DNA from: Pelecanus crispus
Taxonomy: Eukaryota > Chordata > Aves > Pelecaniformes > Pelecanidae
DNA: 64,000 nucleotides
Direction of reading: 5' to 3'
Assembly (NCBI RefSeq): GCF_030463565.1
Contig: NC_134662.1
Location: 5,123,001 to 5,187,000 of the forward strand
The stretch's first letter is position 1, and every line of letters starts with the position of its first letter. The position numbers and the translations under genes were made by a program. Below are positions 49,501 to 60,000 of the stretch, piece by piece. The notes under the pieces were generated by a model. The model was given only the letters and a program-made list of their open reading frames with translations, searched no databases and was not told the origin of the DNA.

Positions 49501-51576
49501 CTGCGTGCCACCGATACAAGTACTGCTTGGATTGCATCCTGGCGAGGGATCCTTACTGCGCATGGTCTCAGTCTGCTAATGAATGTGTTCTACTGGCAAA
49601 TCAAACTGGTCGTACGAAGTAAGTAAAGCTGTTGTTTCAGCTGCACACCTGCTGTGAGATGGCTTTATCAGTGCGCTCTTAATGTCTGTAACACAAAACT
49701 GGGATGATTCCTAGAAATGGAATGATACAAGCTGGAACATTTCTTGTCTGTATTTTCATCTGTTTGTTTTTTGGGGGGGGGGTGTTTTCTTTTTTTTTTT
49801 TCAGGAATTTAATTCAAAGTGTGAAATATGGGGATGCTTCCAGCTGCCTTAGTGTAGGTATGTGAATGTTTGTTTTAAGAAAGAATATTTTAACTTCATG
49901 TGATCAAAATGCTTTGTGCTCACTGGAATTCTTGCATTACAGAAAACCGCAGAATTAAAAACATGTTGATTATTATTTTTGAACTAAGACCAAAAAAACC
50001 CACACTGAGCCAATACTGCATAATGCTGTTAACCCTCTCAGTCTAAATGTCAGAATGCTTCAGCTCAGACTGAAACTCTTAACTCTCAAGGGAAGCATAA
50101 ACGTGACCCGTTTGAAGTATTGGTGTCCCTCCCACACCCACTTTGCAGAAATCACACAACGCATCAGAGGTCCTGTTAAAATCTGTCACTGCTTTAGGAT
50201 GCTGCTGTGCAGATACATGACGTACTATTCAAGAGTACACTTAGAAAGAAGGCTATTTGTTATCAACCATTTAGAATTACTTTTTATTATTTTTAGTGGG
50301 ATTGGAAAATCAATTACTTTTAATGTAGAATTGCAGGTGTGTGTGATCTGGTAGTATTATGCAGTGACTTCGTAATGAGTTGCAAGATTTGCTTTCTTCG
50401 TGACACAAGATGTATCTCTTACCTCCACTTACGTCTCTTTAAAGTCAGAGTTGCCGTTAGTCTTGTGTATTTTAGACTGCGTGACAAATGACAATAAGGC
50501 AATCAGTGGGACACGTGGGGAACTTTTACATAGCTGATATAAGCATTGTGCTGGCAAACCTAAACATCAAAGCATTTCTGTGAAGAGATGTCATTAACCG
50601 ATAGAGAAGTTGAGGCATACAGAGGTGAATTTATTTATGCGTGGCTATGTATACGGGTGAGGCAAAATCAGATTAAAATCTGGAAGTCTTAAACTTCTAG
50701 TCCCATATTTATTCTGTTACACATCCGTGGGAATAAGGCCAGCAAGACGTCACTGATAGTCAGACCCGTTAGCAATGGGATTTATCTGTCTTTACCCCTT
50801 ATCTGCTCATTACCCATTGTCAGACTGGTGCATTAAATTTTATATTTATTTGAATCTGCATTTGGTTGTGTAAGTGAAACTGAATCCCCAGTGTTCTTAC
50901 TTAAAAAAAAATCTTCATAATTTCAGAAAACAGTGTGAGAAAATGTCTCTTTACCCTTGGAAACAATGTTCATCTTAAATGTGTTCCTCTGTCGAATCTG
51001 GCAAGCGTAGTGTGGAAGTTTAATGGGAGCAGACTCCAGGCCGAGGACTCTAAATATCTCCTCTATGATGGAGGAATAGCAATATTTAATGTGACAGTGG
51101 ATGCGGCTGGATTCTATGATTGTCTCTCGGTAGAGAAATCCAAAGGGAAGGAATTCCTTATCACTGTGGCCCGCTATGCCCTTTATGCCCAAGAAAAGAC
51201 AGAGGAAGCAAATGTCATTGCTGCAGCAAAGCAGCGTAATGAAGCAGGAGCTGAGGGTTTTCAGTCTTCAGTACCACCTTTACTGAACGAGGCAGCAAAA
51301 CAGCTATCTGTGGACAGCCAAAGGGAGAAGCTGGTTTTAAAACTCTTGGGAGCTGGCTTTGCTCTTCTTTTCTTTTTCTTGTTGGTTTGGAACTTCTGCA
51401 AGGGTCATTTATCTCTGCCTTGGAAGAGCAGAGAAACCAGCTCAAAAACCACTGGTGCAGCTGGTTTGGGAAGGCCAGCACTGGCTACAGAGGGATCAGG
51501 CGGCGTAAGGAAGAGTTCAGCCACACAAACGACCGTGTCTTGTGTTAATGAATCAATGCTTGTGAGCTTTTCCTGA
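43466..51576 (+). CDS. Class 4 transmembrane semaphorin, semaphorin-4E-like (complete, 770 aa)
   Basis: Fourteen coding exons chain in phase: 43466-43568, 43956-44101, 44428-44487, 44675-44773, 44954-45053, 45230-45340, 45694-45845, 46165-46340, 47708-47864, 48221-48443, 48908-49023, 49452-49618, 49805-49857 and 50927-51576. They total 2313 nt. Semaphorins are plexin ligands acting at the cell surface. A signal peptide (about 1-20, [15 protein letters not shown]) precedes the sema domain (about 45-490), with blocks [63 protein letters not shown] and PRPGACID. Next come a PSI domain (500-552, RDPYCAW), an Ig domain (Cys573, Trp584, Cys620), a short stalk, a transmembrane helix (about 690-711) and a 60-residue Ser/Thr-rich tail. 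This order defines class 4. It is distinct in sequence from SEMA4D, and I favour semaphorin-4E, tentatively. Human has no semaphorin between SUGP2 and HOMER3. Confidence 0.95.
43956..44101 (+). CDS. Semaphorin coding exon 2 (residues 35-83)
   Basis: Encodes [19 protein letters not shown] through NNISREIAR, including the conserved [14 protein letters not shown] strand of the sema propeller. The acceptor is TTTTACAG and the donor GTAAATG. Confidence 0.94.
44428..44487 (+). CDS. Semaphorin coding exon 3 (residues 84-103)
   Basis: A 60-nt exon encoding [20 protein letters not shown]. The acceptor is GCTTTTAG and the donor GTAGGA. Confidence 0.92.
44675..44773 (+). CDS. Semaphorin coding exon 4 (residues 104-136)
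   Basis: Encodes [20 protein letters not shown], then [13 protein letters not shown], a sema-domain hallmark. The acceptor is CTATTTTAG and the donor GTAATT. Confidence 0.95.
44954..45053 (+). CDS. Semaphorin coding exon 5 (residues 137-170)
   Basis: Encodes [20 protein letters not shown], then [13 protein letters not shown]. The acceptor is TGCCATAG and the donor GTATGT. Confidence 0.94.
45230..45340 (+). CDS. Semaphorin coding exon 6 (residues 170-207)
   Basis: Encodes [20 protein letters not shown], then [17 protein letters not shown]. The acceptor is CTTTACAG and the donor GTAAGA. Confidence 0.95.
45694..45845 (+). CDS. Semaphorin coding exon 7 (residues 207-257)
   Basis: Encodes [20 protein letters not shown] through [10 protein letters not shown], including [15 protein letters not shown]. 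The acceptor is GTTTCAG and the donor GTTAGT. Confidence 0.94.
46165..46340 (+). CDS. Semaphorin coding exon 8 (residues 258-316)
   Basis: Encodes [20 protein letters not shown] through [10 protein letters not shown]. The acceptor is CATTTAG and the donor GTGAGA. Confidence 0.94.
47708..47864 (+). CDS. Semaphorin coding exon 9 (residues 316-368)
   Basis: Encodes [20 protein letters not shown] through [10 protein letters not shown]. The acceptor is TTCTAAG and the donor GTAAAT. Confidence 0.92.
48221..48443 (+). CDS. Semaphorin coding exon 10 (residues 369-443)
   Basis: Encodes [20 protein letters not shown] through YDVMFLGT, with [14 protein letters not shown] conserved in class 4. The acceptor is TTTCTAG and the donor GTAAGT. 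Confidence 0.95.
48908..49023 (+). CDS. Semaphorin coding exon 11 (residues 443-481)
   Basis: Encodes [20 protein letters not shown] through [10 protein letters not shown], a late propeller blade. The acceptor is TATGTAG and the donor GTAGAA. Confidence 0.94.
49452..49618 (+). CDS. Semaphorin coding exon 12 (residues 482-537), PSI domain
   Basis: Encodes [20 protein letters not shown], then the cysteine-rich PSI core [14 protein letters not shown]. The acceptor is TTTGTAG and the donor GTAAGT. Confidence 0.95.
49805..49857 (+). CDS. Semaphorin coding exon 13 (residues 538-555), end of PSI
   Basis: A 53-nt exon encoding [18 protein letters not shown] after a long T tract and TTTCAG. The donor is GTATGT. 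Confidence 0.92.
50590..50715 (+). mobile_element. MIR-like ancient SINE remnant
   Basis: GAAGTTGAGGCATACAGAGG, then a degenerated core ending ATCTGGAAGTCTTAAACTTC and TAGTCCCATATTTATTCTGT, follows the order of MIR segments (GAGGCACAGAGAGG...GACTCCCAGTCC). Located in the last semaphorin intron. Confidence 0.5.
50927..51576 (+). CDS. Semaphorin coding exon 14 (residues 555-770), Ig, TM, cytoplasmic tail
   Basis: One exon encodes the whole Ig domain (C573, W584, FYDC at 617-620), the stalk, the membrane span ([18 protein letters not shown]) and the tail ending MLVSFS, then TGA. The acceptor is ATTTCAG. Confidence 0.95.
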
Positions 51577-51835
51577 GGAGTACAGCGGGAATGCACTGCA
51601 GTGCAAGTTTCACAGGGAGCTCCGGGAGCTTGCAGCTCACGGAACTGTTTGGTTAAGATGACATGATGTTTCCTGTTCAGGAATGTGGGATGGAAATTTG
51701 GGTAGGAGTCAGGAACTGAACTGAAACCTGAAGATGACAAGCTGCATTGTGTATTACATAGATGTGTTACCAGTTACCACTTTTAAAAGCAAAATTCCTT
51801 GTTTGGGTACCTTTTTGACATGATAGAACCTTAAG

Positions 51836-51841
51836 AATAAA
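51836..51841 (+). terminator. Semaphorin poly(A) signal
   Basis: AATAAA, 260 nt after the TGA stop, is the first canonical signal downstream. It is followed by a T-rich stretch. Confidence 0.65.
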
Positions 51842-54800
51842 TTTCTTTCAAAAATTGACACTGATCCACTTTTTTGTAATGTTGGGGTTGCTCAATTACA
51901 GAAATTAATACTTCAGAAGCTAATAATACTTAGCATTTAGTGCTTTCACCTTCAGACTTTCTGTTTAATCTACGAATAGCAACTAATTAAGTCTCCCAGT
52001 GCCTCAAGAGGTTGCTACTATCCCCATTTTATATGTGAGGTTAAATTACTTGTCACTGACCATAGTGAGTATTGGTGTCAGACCTGGCACTTTGCTAGAA
52101 ATTCCTGTGTCATCTTCCTATATTTTACCTTCCTCTATTTGCCTCTCCTTTCCTTTTATTTAAGCTTTCAAAACACTTTCCATGCATGTATTTTTATAAT
52201 GTGTTTTTAGTGACCTTTATGATACATCTTCCTCTGTCCAAAAATGTCATGAATCAACTTACATACTGCATCGTTGCTCTGAATTTATTTCTGAGGTGTG
52301 GTCAAAATTCAGACATTGTAGCTCCTTTTGTTAAAGGCCATTGAAAGTTGAGCATTTTTTCTGAGACACTTCTTCATTTTCAAATGAACGTTCTCTTACG
52401 TTTTCTTGTTTGGAAAATAACACGGGTTCTTGATCACAGAAATCCCTGAACAAAAGGCTGTGCTGCCTCACTCTGTCTCTTGCCTGACATGCATGAAGTA
52501 CAAGGCTGATTCTCTTCTAGACACAGCACATTTTTTTCCCAGTTTTCACATAGCTATGGAAGGAGAAACCTGCTTGGAAATGGATTCTCCTATGTGGAAG
52601 GCTGCACCAGCTGTACCAAGACACCTACTTTCAAGTTAAACAAGAATGCTTGGAAATGAAGATGATGTGTACGACATAGATACCGGGATAGGAAGAGAGC
52701 CCAGATAAGAGGCTATGCAGCGTTTTTTCTCCCTTAAAACATAGATAGGTTAAGCTTCTTTACATTGGAGCAAAGTCACAGTCTCTTTTTTTTTTTTTTT
52801 TAAATGCCTTCTTTCTCCCTGGATCAAATTATTATTCTGTTGTGCTTTGTAACAACGTGTTCTTGTGTATGGTGTGCAAATACCATAGAAGGAAGGTGAG
52901 ACCAGTTGCTGACCTTGGAAGAAGCAAATTCACAGATTACTGTGTCTGTCTGTCACTGCTACTTATCAACACAGCAAGGTTTGCCTTTTCCATGGAAGGA
53001 TGTAAAGGTGGGAACAACGTCAGCCTTTCTAGCAAGGCGAAGCCACAGCCACGAAGTGTGGACAAGAGAAGTACACAAAATGGACGTCTGAAAATCAGAA
53101 GACTGGATAGCTGTGGCAAACTTATACCAAGACCTGCCAGGCTGCATTTCAGTGATTGTGTCAGTGCAATGCAGAACCAAGATCTGAGGTGTGTATCTTG
53201 TCTCACAGTTTGAAAGGGAGTCTCCTTCCTTCCTTGCAGGGTTCCTTTACCTATATTCCTACTCCCTAAATGCAGAGGGCTATATGGAAATTAATGATGC
53301 AGACTGCATAGTGGTATGTAACTAATAACGTGGGAAACGATCAAAATTTCCATTCTTATCTTTGGGGACACTTACTCTCTTCCCTTAGTGGAAGGAAGTG
53401 CAGATGGAATACAAAACCCCATTTCAGAAAATCCTCACAAGGCTACCAGCATTTGGTTTTAGTTCAATTCCTGCTGATCTAATTACCCTAATTTAAATGT
53501 GTAAAATAATTAGCTTCTAAGCGAAGTCGTAGATAAGTTACAGTTAACAGGTCGATATGAAAGATACTGTGCCCTACTTTCAGTAGTGTCTTCGGTGCAG
53601 TTTTAGTCCTTTTGTCATCGGTTGCCACGCTGCACGTAGGAAGGACAGAGAATATGGGGCAAGAGGACGGAGCCAAGGTGGTCCTTGAGCTGCTTGCTCA
53701 GCTGCCAGCCCAGAAGAGCCGTCCAGCGCTGCTCCGACATGCACCCTGCAGTGGCTCTTCCGAGCGTACACCAATACGCTGTGAAAACACAGACCTTCCC
53801 CATTGCTTCTAACACGGGTTCAGCTCTCTTGGTGCCAAAAATCTTCTGTGCTGGCAGCTGCTGCCATTGTCTCAAACAGAGCATTGCCTTAGTGTGCTCA
53901 GAACAGAGCTGGCTGATGTTGCGCTTAAAACACAGCAAACCCTAACCCCAAACAACAGGGGCAAGAGTAGCGGGGACGCTGGAGACAAGGAATTATACCG
54001 GGCTCAGTAAACCTCCCTCTGAAAATACATTACACAAACGGGTGGAGGTGAAACGCTGAAAGCAGAGTGCGAGAAGCGGCGTTATTGCTAGTGTTTCTGC
54101 TGCTAGTATTGAACTCTGGTACGAATATTGCTAAATTACGAATGCTACTTCCACCTTTTATTGTAAAATTACTGGTACAGAGCTTACTATTTTGGTGCAA
54201 GTTCTGAAGTTATTAACCCACGGAGAAATTAATGTGCAGAACTGCCTGGGATTAACAAAACCTCTCTTGGGAAGATTTCCTATTAAAGTGTCCTGATAAG
54301 TAAGGAGCATAAAGGGGGCTGGGATCATCCAGCAGTGACATAACTCAGCAACGCTGAGTCTGCTCATGGGAAGCTTCGTGTTGGAGTAGTGGCGTATTTT
54401 AAGGCAAAACTGAGGCACTTGTGGGAACTGAGCGAGGAGCATTGGTGTTCAATCAGGATTTGAGTGTGCTGGTAGGGGTGTCTGGGAGGCGATGCGGAAA
54501 TATTTTCCTGCCAAAGCCAAGCCTCAGGTTCTTCACCAGGCACGTTTGTATAAGACACTTGCACAGTTATTATCTTCTCTAAACATGTGTCTATACTTAA
54601 AGCCCAGAATAACTGCACCCTGCCCAGTACGGTTGATACTGGTCAATTCTGATTTTTTTTCACAAACACATTAGAATAGGTAGCGTTCACCAGCAGACCT
54701 GCATCCTTGTCCTTGTTTTGTGTGGGAACACTGGGGTGGATGCACGTTGGGCTCTGCCTGCAGAACGGAATGCGAGCAGCGCCTGGAGCAGCTGCCGTTT

Positions 54801-55200
54801 GCAAAATCTCTACTGCAAACCTGTTGGATATAATGCTGAAAAGGGGCAGGCATGAAAAGAGCCGTTCCTGGTCTGGCCTTCTGTTGTCTTCATGAGGCCA
54901 GGCTACCGGTGCATCTCTACCCTCGTGATTAAAAATACATCTTATTCCTGGACTGACCTGTTCAGCACCGCTTCCAGCCCTCGGAGCTTGTTACACCTGT
55001 GCTGGCTAAACTAAAAAGCACTCTGGTATAAAATTTCTTTTTACTAGGAAGTTTTTTATGGTTATGATGAAGTCACTTTTCTTTGATGAACAGATGAAGC
55101 ACTTTTATTCTTTCAATACAGAGCGTGTGTTGCTCTTTCTCATGGCTTTCCCATGAGCCCTCTCCAGGTGCTCAGCATCCTGGAGGTGTGAGCGCTAGAC
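51842..55200. other. Intergenic interval downstream of the semaphorin gene
   Basis: I see no splice-chained coding sequence on either strand. It contains a MIR-like remnant and a T run at 52783-52800. Several short open frames look random in composition. Confidence 0.5.
51990..52110 (+). mobile_element. MIR-like ancient SINE remnant
   Basis: CTATCCCCATTTTATATGTG, AGGTTAAATTACTTGTCACT and a later TGTCAGACCTGGCACTT follow the MIR layout. It lies just after the semaphorin 3' end. Confidence 0.5.
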
Positions 55201-55233
55201 CTGGGCAGAGGCTTCCCCAGGGGAGCAGAGGCA

Positions 55234-55277
55234 GAGGTTGAGGTTGAGGTTGAGGTTGAGGTTGAGGTTGAGGTTGA

Positions 55278-55311
<34 letters not shown>
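55234..55311 (+). repeat. Composite hexanucleotide repeat (GAGGTT)8(CTGGTT)5
   Basis: Eight perfect GAGGTT units (55234-55281) switch without a gap to five perfect CTGGTT units (55282-55311). A partial CTGGT follows. Confidence 0.95.
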
Positions 55312-55316
<5 letters not shown>

Positions 55317-55663
55317 CCCTGCCTGGGTATCACAGCTGAGGACTGCATTAGCTCCTCCGGCCACAGCAGCACGCTGGGAGTGGCTGATTGCTAATTATCC
55401 CCTCCGCTTCCCCAAGCCTTTTCAGCCTCCCTTCTTCCCAGGGTATTTTCCCATTTCATAAAAATGTATTCATGCTTTATGTTAATTTCCCACTTGTACA
55501 AGCGCCTTCATAAAAGACAAGACAACAAAGAGCGCCCTATTTCTGATAGATGTCTAGACTGAGATAAAAGAAGGCGATTTTTGTTCTCATGGGTGGCCAG
55601 CGCCCGTTCAAGTCCCAGCGCAGAGCTGTAGTGCGGCCCGCCGGAATGCGATGGGTGCTGGGG

Positions 55664-56358
55664 GCAGCGGGCAGGGAGCAGGCAGGGAGCAAGCAGCGGG
55701 CAGGCAGGGAGCAGGGAGGGAGCAGGGAGCAGGCAGCGGGCAGGGAGCAGGCAGCAGGCAGGCAGGGAGGGAGCAGGGAGCAGGCCAGCGGGCAGGGAGC
55801 AGGCAGCGGGCAGGGAGCGAGCAGGGAGCAGGCAGCGGGCAGGGAGCAAGGAGCAAGCAGGGAGCAGGGAGGGGGCAGGGGGCGAGCAGGGAGCAGGCAG
55901 GGAGCAGGGAGCAGGCAGGGAGCAGGCAGGGAGCAGGGAGCAGGCAGCAGGCAGGGAGCGGGCAGGGAGCAGGGAGCAGGCAGGGACCGGGCAGGGGGCA
56001 GGGAGCAGGCAGCGGGCAGGGAGCAGGCAGCGGGCAGGGAGCAGGGAGCGGGCAGGCAGAGAGCGGGCAGGGAGCAGGGAGCAGGCAGGGAGCAGGGAGC
56101 GGGCAGGGAGCAGGCAGAGAGCAGGCAGGGAGCAGGGAGCGGGCAGGGAGCAGGCAGCGGGCAGGGAGCAGGCAGGGAGCGGGCAGGGAGCGGGCAGCGG
56201 GCAGGGAGCGGGCAGGGAGCAGGGTGCAGGGAGCAGGGGGCAGGCAGCGGGCAGGGAGCAGGCAGGGAGCAGGCAGGGAGCGGGCAGGGAGCAGGCAGCG
56301 GGCAGGGAGCAGGCAGGGAGCAGGGAGCAGGCAGGGAGCAGGGAGCAGGCAGCAGGCG
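55664..56358. repeat. G-rich minisatellite of GGGAGCAGGCA-type units
   Basis: About 700 bp of short interlaced units (GGGAGCA, GGCAGC, GGGAGCGGGCA) without one fixed period. It is strongly strand-asymmetric (A/G-rich plus strand). It abuts a CpG island and lies about 0.65 kb upstream of the candidate HOMER3 first exon. Long open frames on both strands are a by-product of the missing stop codons. Confidence 0.92.
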
Positions 56359-56820
56359 CTGGCCGGCGCTGCCCGGCAGGTGGTGCCGCCGAGCCGGTCC
56401 CAGCCCCGGAATAAAGTCGGGAAGAAGCAGCGGAGAAATGTGACCGAGATGGGGCAGTTGGCAGAGGGAGGAAGCGGATAGGGAAGAGAGAAAGAGGGGG
56501 GGGAAAAAAAAAAAAGACCGAGAACAAAGAACCCGCCGTGGAGCGGGCTGCGGGGCTGCCGGAGCCGCAGCCGGGGCTGTGCCGGGCAGGGCTCGCCGAG
56601 GCACCACCTCATCCCGCCGCTCCCCTCCCATGCTGAAGGGCAGGAGGGATCCTGGGAGGCGCAGAGGGGGCCCTGCGGCGGCCGGGGCAGAGCCGGAGCT
56701 CCCCGCAGGGCGCTCGGGGCCGGGCCGGGCTGGGTGCCCGCAGCCGGGGGGGTCCCGGCGGCCCCCGCCGCCCCGCACGCTCGGGGGGTGCTGGGCGCTT
56801 GGAGCCAACGGCAAAAAAAA
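56359..56820. promoter_or_regulatory. CpG island, probable HOMER3 promoter
   Basis: A GC-rich, CpG-containing block immediately after the minisatellite. A purine-rich leader (56870-56997) follows it and leads to ATGGG/GTGAGA. Assignment to HOMER3 rests on human gene order and is inferred. Confidence 0.5.
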
Positions 56821-56997
56821 AAAACCCACCCTAGCCAGATTTCGAAGTGAAATTCCGGAGGAAATTTAAAGAGCATCCGGATCCGGAGAAAGACAGACGA
56901 GAAAGAGGAAGGGAGAAATAAATCAAAACGCGGAGAGAATCTCCGGCAGCTGGAGAAAGGACGGGAGAGAAAGAAAGGAGCTGACACCCAGGCAGAG

Positions 56998-57002
56998 ATG
57001 GG
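56998..57002 (+). CDS. Candidate HOMER3 first coding exon (ATG GG, then intron)
   Basis: ATGGG is followed directly by the consensus donor GTGAGA. HOMER1 and HOMER2 begin M-G-EQPIF, with a first exon contributing only the start of the reading frame. In human the gene beyond SUGP2 is HOMER3, in the same orientation as SUGP2. Together these suggest a Homer first exon with a long purine-rich 5' UTR. Mammalian HOMER3 starts with slightly different residues, and exon 2 (an EQPIFSTRAHVF-type block) is not in the window, so this stays tentative. Confidence 0.4.
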
Positions 57003-60000
57003 GTGAGACTGGCAGTTTTGCTATTCTTGAATTGCTTTTATTAGTCATGGCCGCTGAGCTGTTTTTAAGGTAATTGCAAATGAAATGAAGGTTTTAAATC
57101 GCCTTTTTTTTCCGCACCGTGAGCTTTAAAGTTTCGACTCGCTTTTTATGTTAGGGGTTAGAAAGAAGGGTAATTGCAAGTCTCTGCAACTTCTTTAAAT
57201 AAACTCGTGTGTAAGGGAAGCCTCTAGTGATCTACGTGTGGTATGGAATCCAAACTGGGAGGCTGGGTGGGAGGACTGGAGCTGGGCTGTGTTCACAAAC
57301 TTTTCCAGAAGTTTAGAAATCAGGGATTTTTGTTTGGCTGTTGTGACTTTGGCATTGAGTAAAATGGATCCTGTTTGCATTTCTAAATGGATAAATAGCT
57401 GATTGAAAATCCCTGGTGACTTAGCTTATGATCCCCCTCAGATTTTCCAAGAGTGAAATAATGCTGCATGGACGTGGCAGTGGATTTTGGCATGGAAATA
57501 AGAGCTTAGTCTGGTATTTAATTTATGTTCTAGTTACAAGTCTCAATCGTGTAACTTTAAGGACCTGACGTGCTGTTGTGAGTTTCTTGTGCAATGAACT
57601 CTTCGTGGCAGTTTGAGAGCAGAGTGGATCTGTGGGAAGCCTGTCTGATCGACTCCCTCCAAACGTGGGGGTTTGACAATGCAAGAGAAATACATAACAT
57701 TCTTAGGGGCTTGTTTTCCTTTTGCTCATTTTCCTCTTGGACTAGATAAAATGATTGAACAGTCAAACACCGATTCAAGAGGCAGAAAAGGTAGAGGCAG
57801 AGGATCAAAAGTGACAGCAGTGTGAATCTGGCGTGGATCCTTTGAAGTTGGCAGAGAATGTGCTGATCCAGGTGAAATCAGAAAGTGTCCCTATTTTCCT
57901 GGAACTTTCCCTGTGATCCACAAAGTTACTGTAAAACTTCTAGAACTGCCGGGAACGGTTTAACAAGCAGATAGCTTGGGACTGGCACTTTTATTAGAGC
58001 TGGTGGGTGAATCCTTCTCGGACCTGCCGCAGGTACACCCAGCAGCTATGGGATTTCTTCAGAGGGTCGCCAGCTCCCATGGAAGATGTTAAGGGAGTGT
58101 CACCATCTCTCTCTGCTTAGATGTCACTGTATAATTATAGTGCTGTAGTAGCAAAACTATTCTTAAGCCAGAGATGACGTTTCCACCCAAAATTCCTTAT
58201 TTCTACTGAACTGCTGAGATAAAAGTGTCTTTTTGCTTGTACGTTGATCACACCGGCATATTGAGTAGCTTTTGGCAGCATTTAGATGACTCTGGATACA
58301 AAAGAGATTAAAAGCGTGTCACCTCTTACATCACATTCTGGCAGTTGATTTTAGTTAACTTATTTTTAAAGCAGGGATTCTGGTCTCGTTCTTCCATGTT
58401 AGGTTTCTTTGTAGCATCGTGTTCTGGTTTTCATGAATAAATTCTCCGTGGACTCTTTTGTATCCACCGTGCTGTACGTATTAATGCATTAGCATTTCTT
58501 CTCTGAAGAGGACGGTTGTAAGTAACGACCCTGAGGGAAGTGAATTTAGTTAGGTCCTAGCTGAGTCTTTGGTGGACACTTAACATTTCTCTGACTCTCT
58601 GCTGATAGTATTGTCAAATGTAAGTACAGGTAGACGCAACTTGCCGGCTTCTAATTTGAGCAGTACAGAGTTTACCCGCTGGTCACATATATCAAGCAAA
58701 TGAATTCACCCGCTCTTATCTATGCTGTCATCCCGCTGACCTCTGCTAAACGGGCAATTTGGAGTGGCCTTGTCAGGGGGGCTGCTGGTTGTGCTTTTGG
58801 AGCTCTGGCAAGGGCAGGTCGGAAATAGCAGCGGATCGGAGGGACTTGTTCTAGTGAAGCTGAGCAGGCATCCATGCCTGGAAGTACTACGGGTCCTGTA
58901 GATTATAATGAAGATGCAGAGGCAGAATGTGTTGGAGGCACGGAGCATTTTGAAATGCGCACGTATCTCCACTTGTCTGGTTCTAATTATTACCGGACAT
59001 ATTTTCTGGAATGTATCAGGAATTACTTAGCTGCAGTCTGGCTCTGCTGGGTTTTTTAACTTTAATTGCTGTACAGACTTCCAGCAACGGGTCTGTTGTC
59101 TCGAAAGAAAGAGCTGCAGAAGTAACAGTTGTCCCAGGGAGGTGAATGCACAGATTGTGTTGTAGGCACCCGGTAGCACAGTGTTCAGCAGCCAAGATGC
59201 TCTGTAGATGGAGACTGGTTTCCAAAAGAAAAAAAAAAAATCTCTCAGCTGTGTTGTGTCTTTAAACGACCTTGTTCCCCTGTCTCTGTGCCTGACCTTG
59301 CATGCTTGTCGCCGTTCCCCACGCTGATCTGGCAGGAGCATGTTCAGCCAGGATTCCTTTGCTGCCCTTTATCTGCAGAGAGGCCATGAGGCAGCTGCTT
59401 TTCATTCCCGTGCTAAGCCCTGCTGGGTAATCTCTTGGGAATTGGAGGAGGCAGAAGGGAAAGCAGCCCCAAGCCAGCTCCGGTTGCTAGAGCTGCACTG
59501 CTCCACCTTCCCTTGGTGGCTGTGGGGTAGGAGTCTGGCGTCCTTCAATCCCATCTGGACATGAGCAGCATCTATGCATTTCCCCAAGGTGACATTATGC
59601 AGCACAGAGTGAAAGCAAAGCTGCAGCTAAGAGGGCTTGAAAACCTGCCTGGTGTTCAGAGCAGAGAATCACCCCTCCCAAGGTTTGTTCCCAAAGCAGT
59701 TTTGCAGTTCGGTGGCTAACAGGCAGTGTCGTGGGGCCTTGCGCCCAAGTCCTGGGCAGGCAATACCAACCCATGCTCTCTGCACCCATTTACAGTGCAG
59801 CGGTAGTTTCCGTAGGCTCCGGAGGGAGTTACACCCTGTCCCTGGCTCAGAGGAAGGGTTAGGCTGTGGGGAGAAGTGCAAAGGGAAAGAGATGATGAGG
59901 TTTGACTCTCATTAACCCACACTTCTTCCCCAAACAGCATTGACATACAGTCAGCAGCTATTCAAGCTGCTGAGGGAAGATAAAAGGAAACAAAGACGGC

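Noticed and set aside
55508-56987. Open frames of 276 to 459 codons, Gly/Ala/Gln-rich or Pro/Leu/Cys-rich, over the second minisatellite
   Set aside because: Same artefact: the repeat unit contains no stop in most frames, so opposite strands are open together. The composition is that of the repeat, not of a protein.
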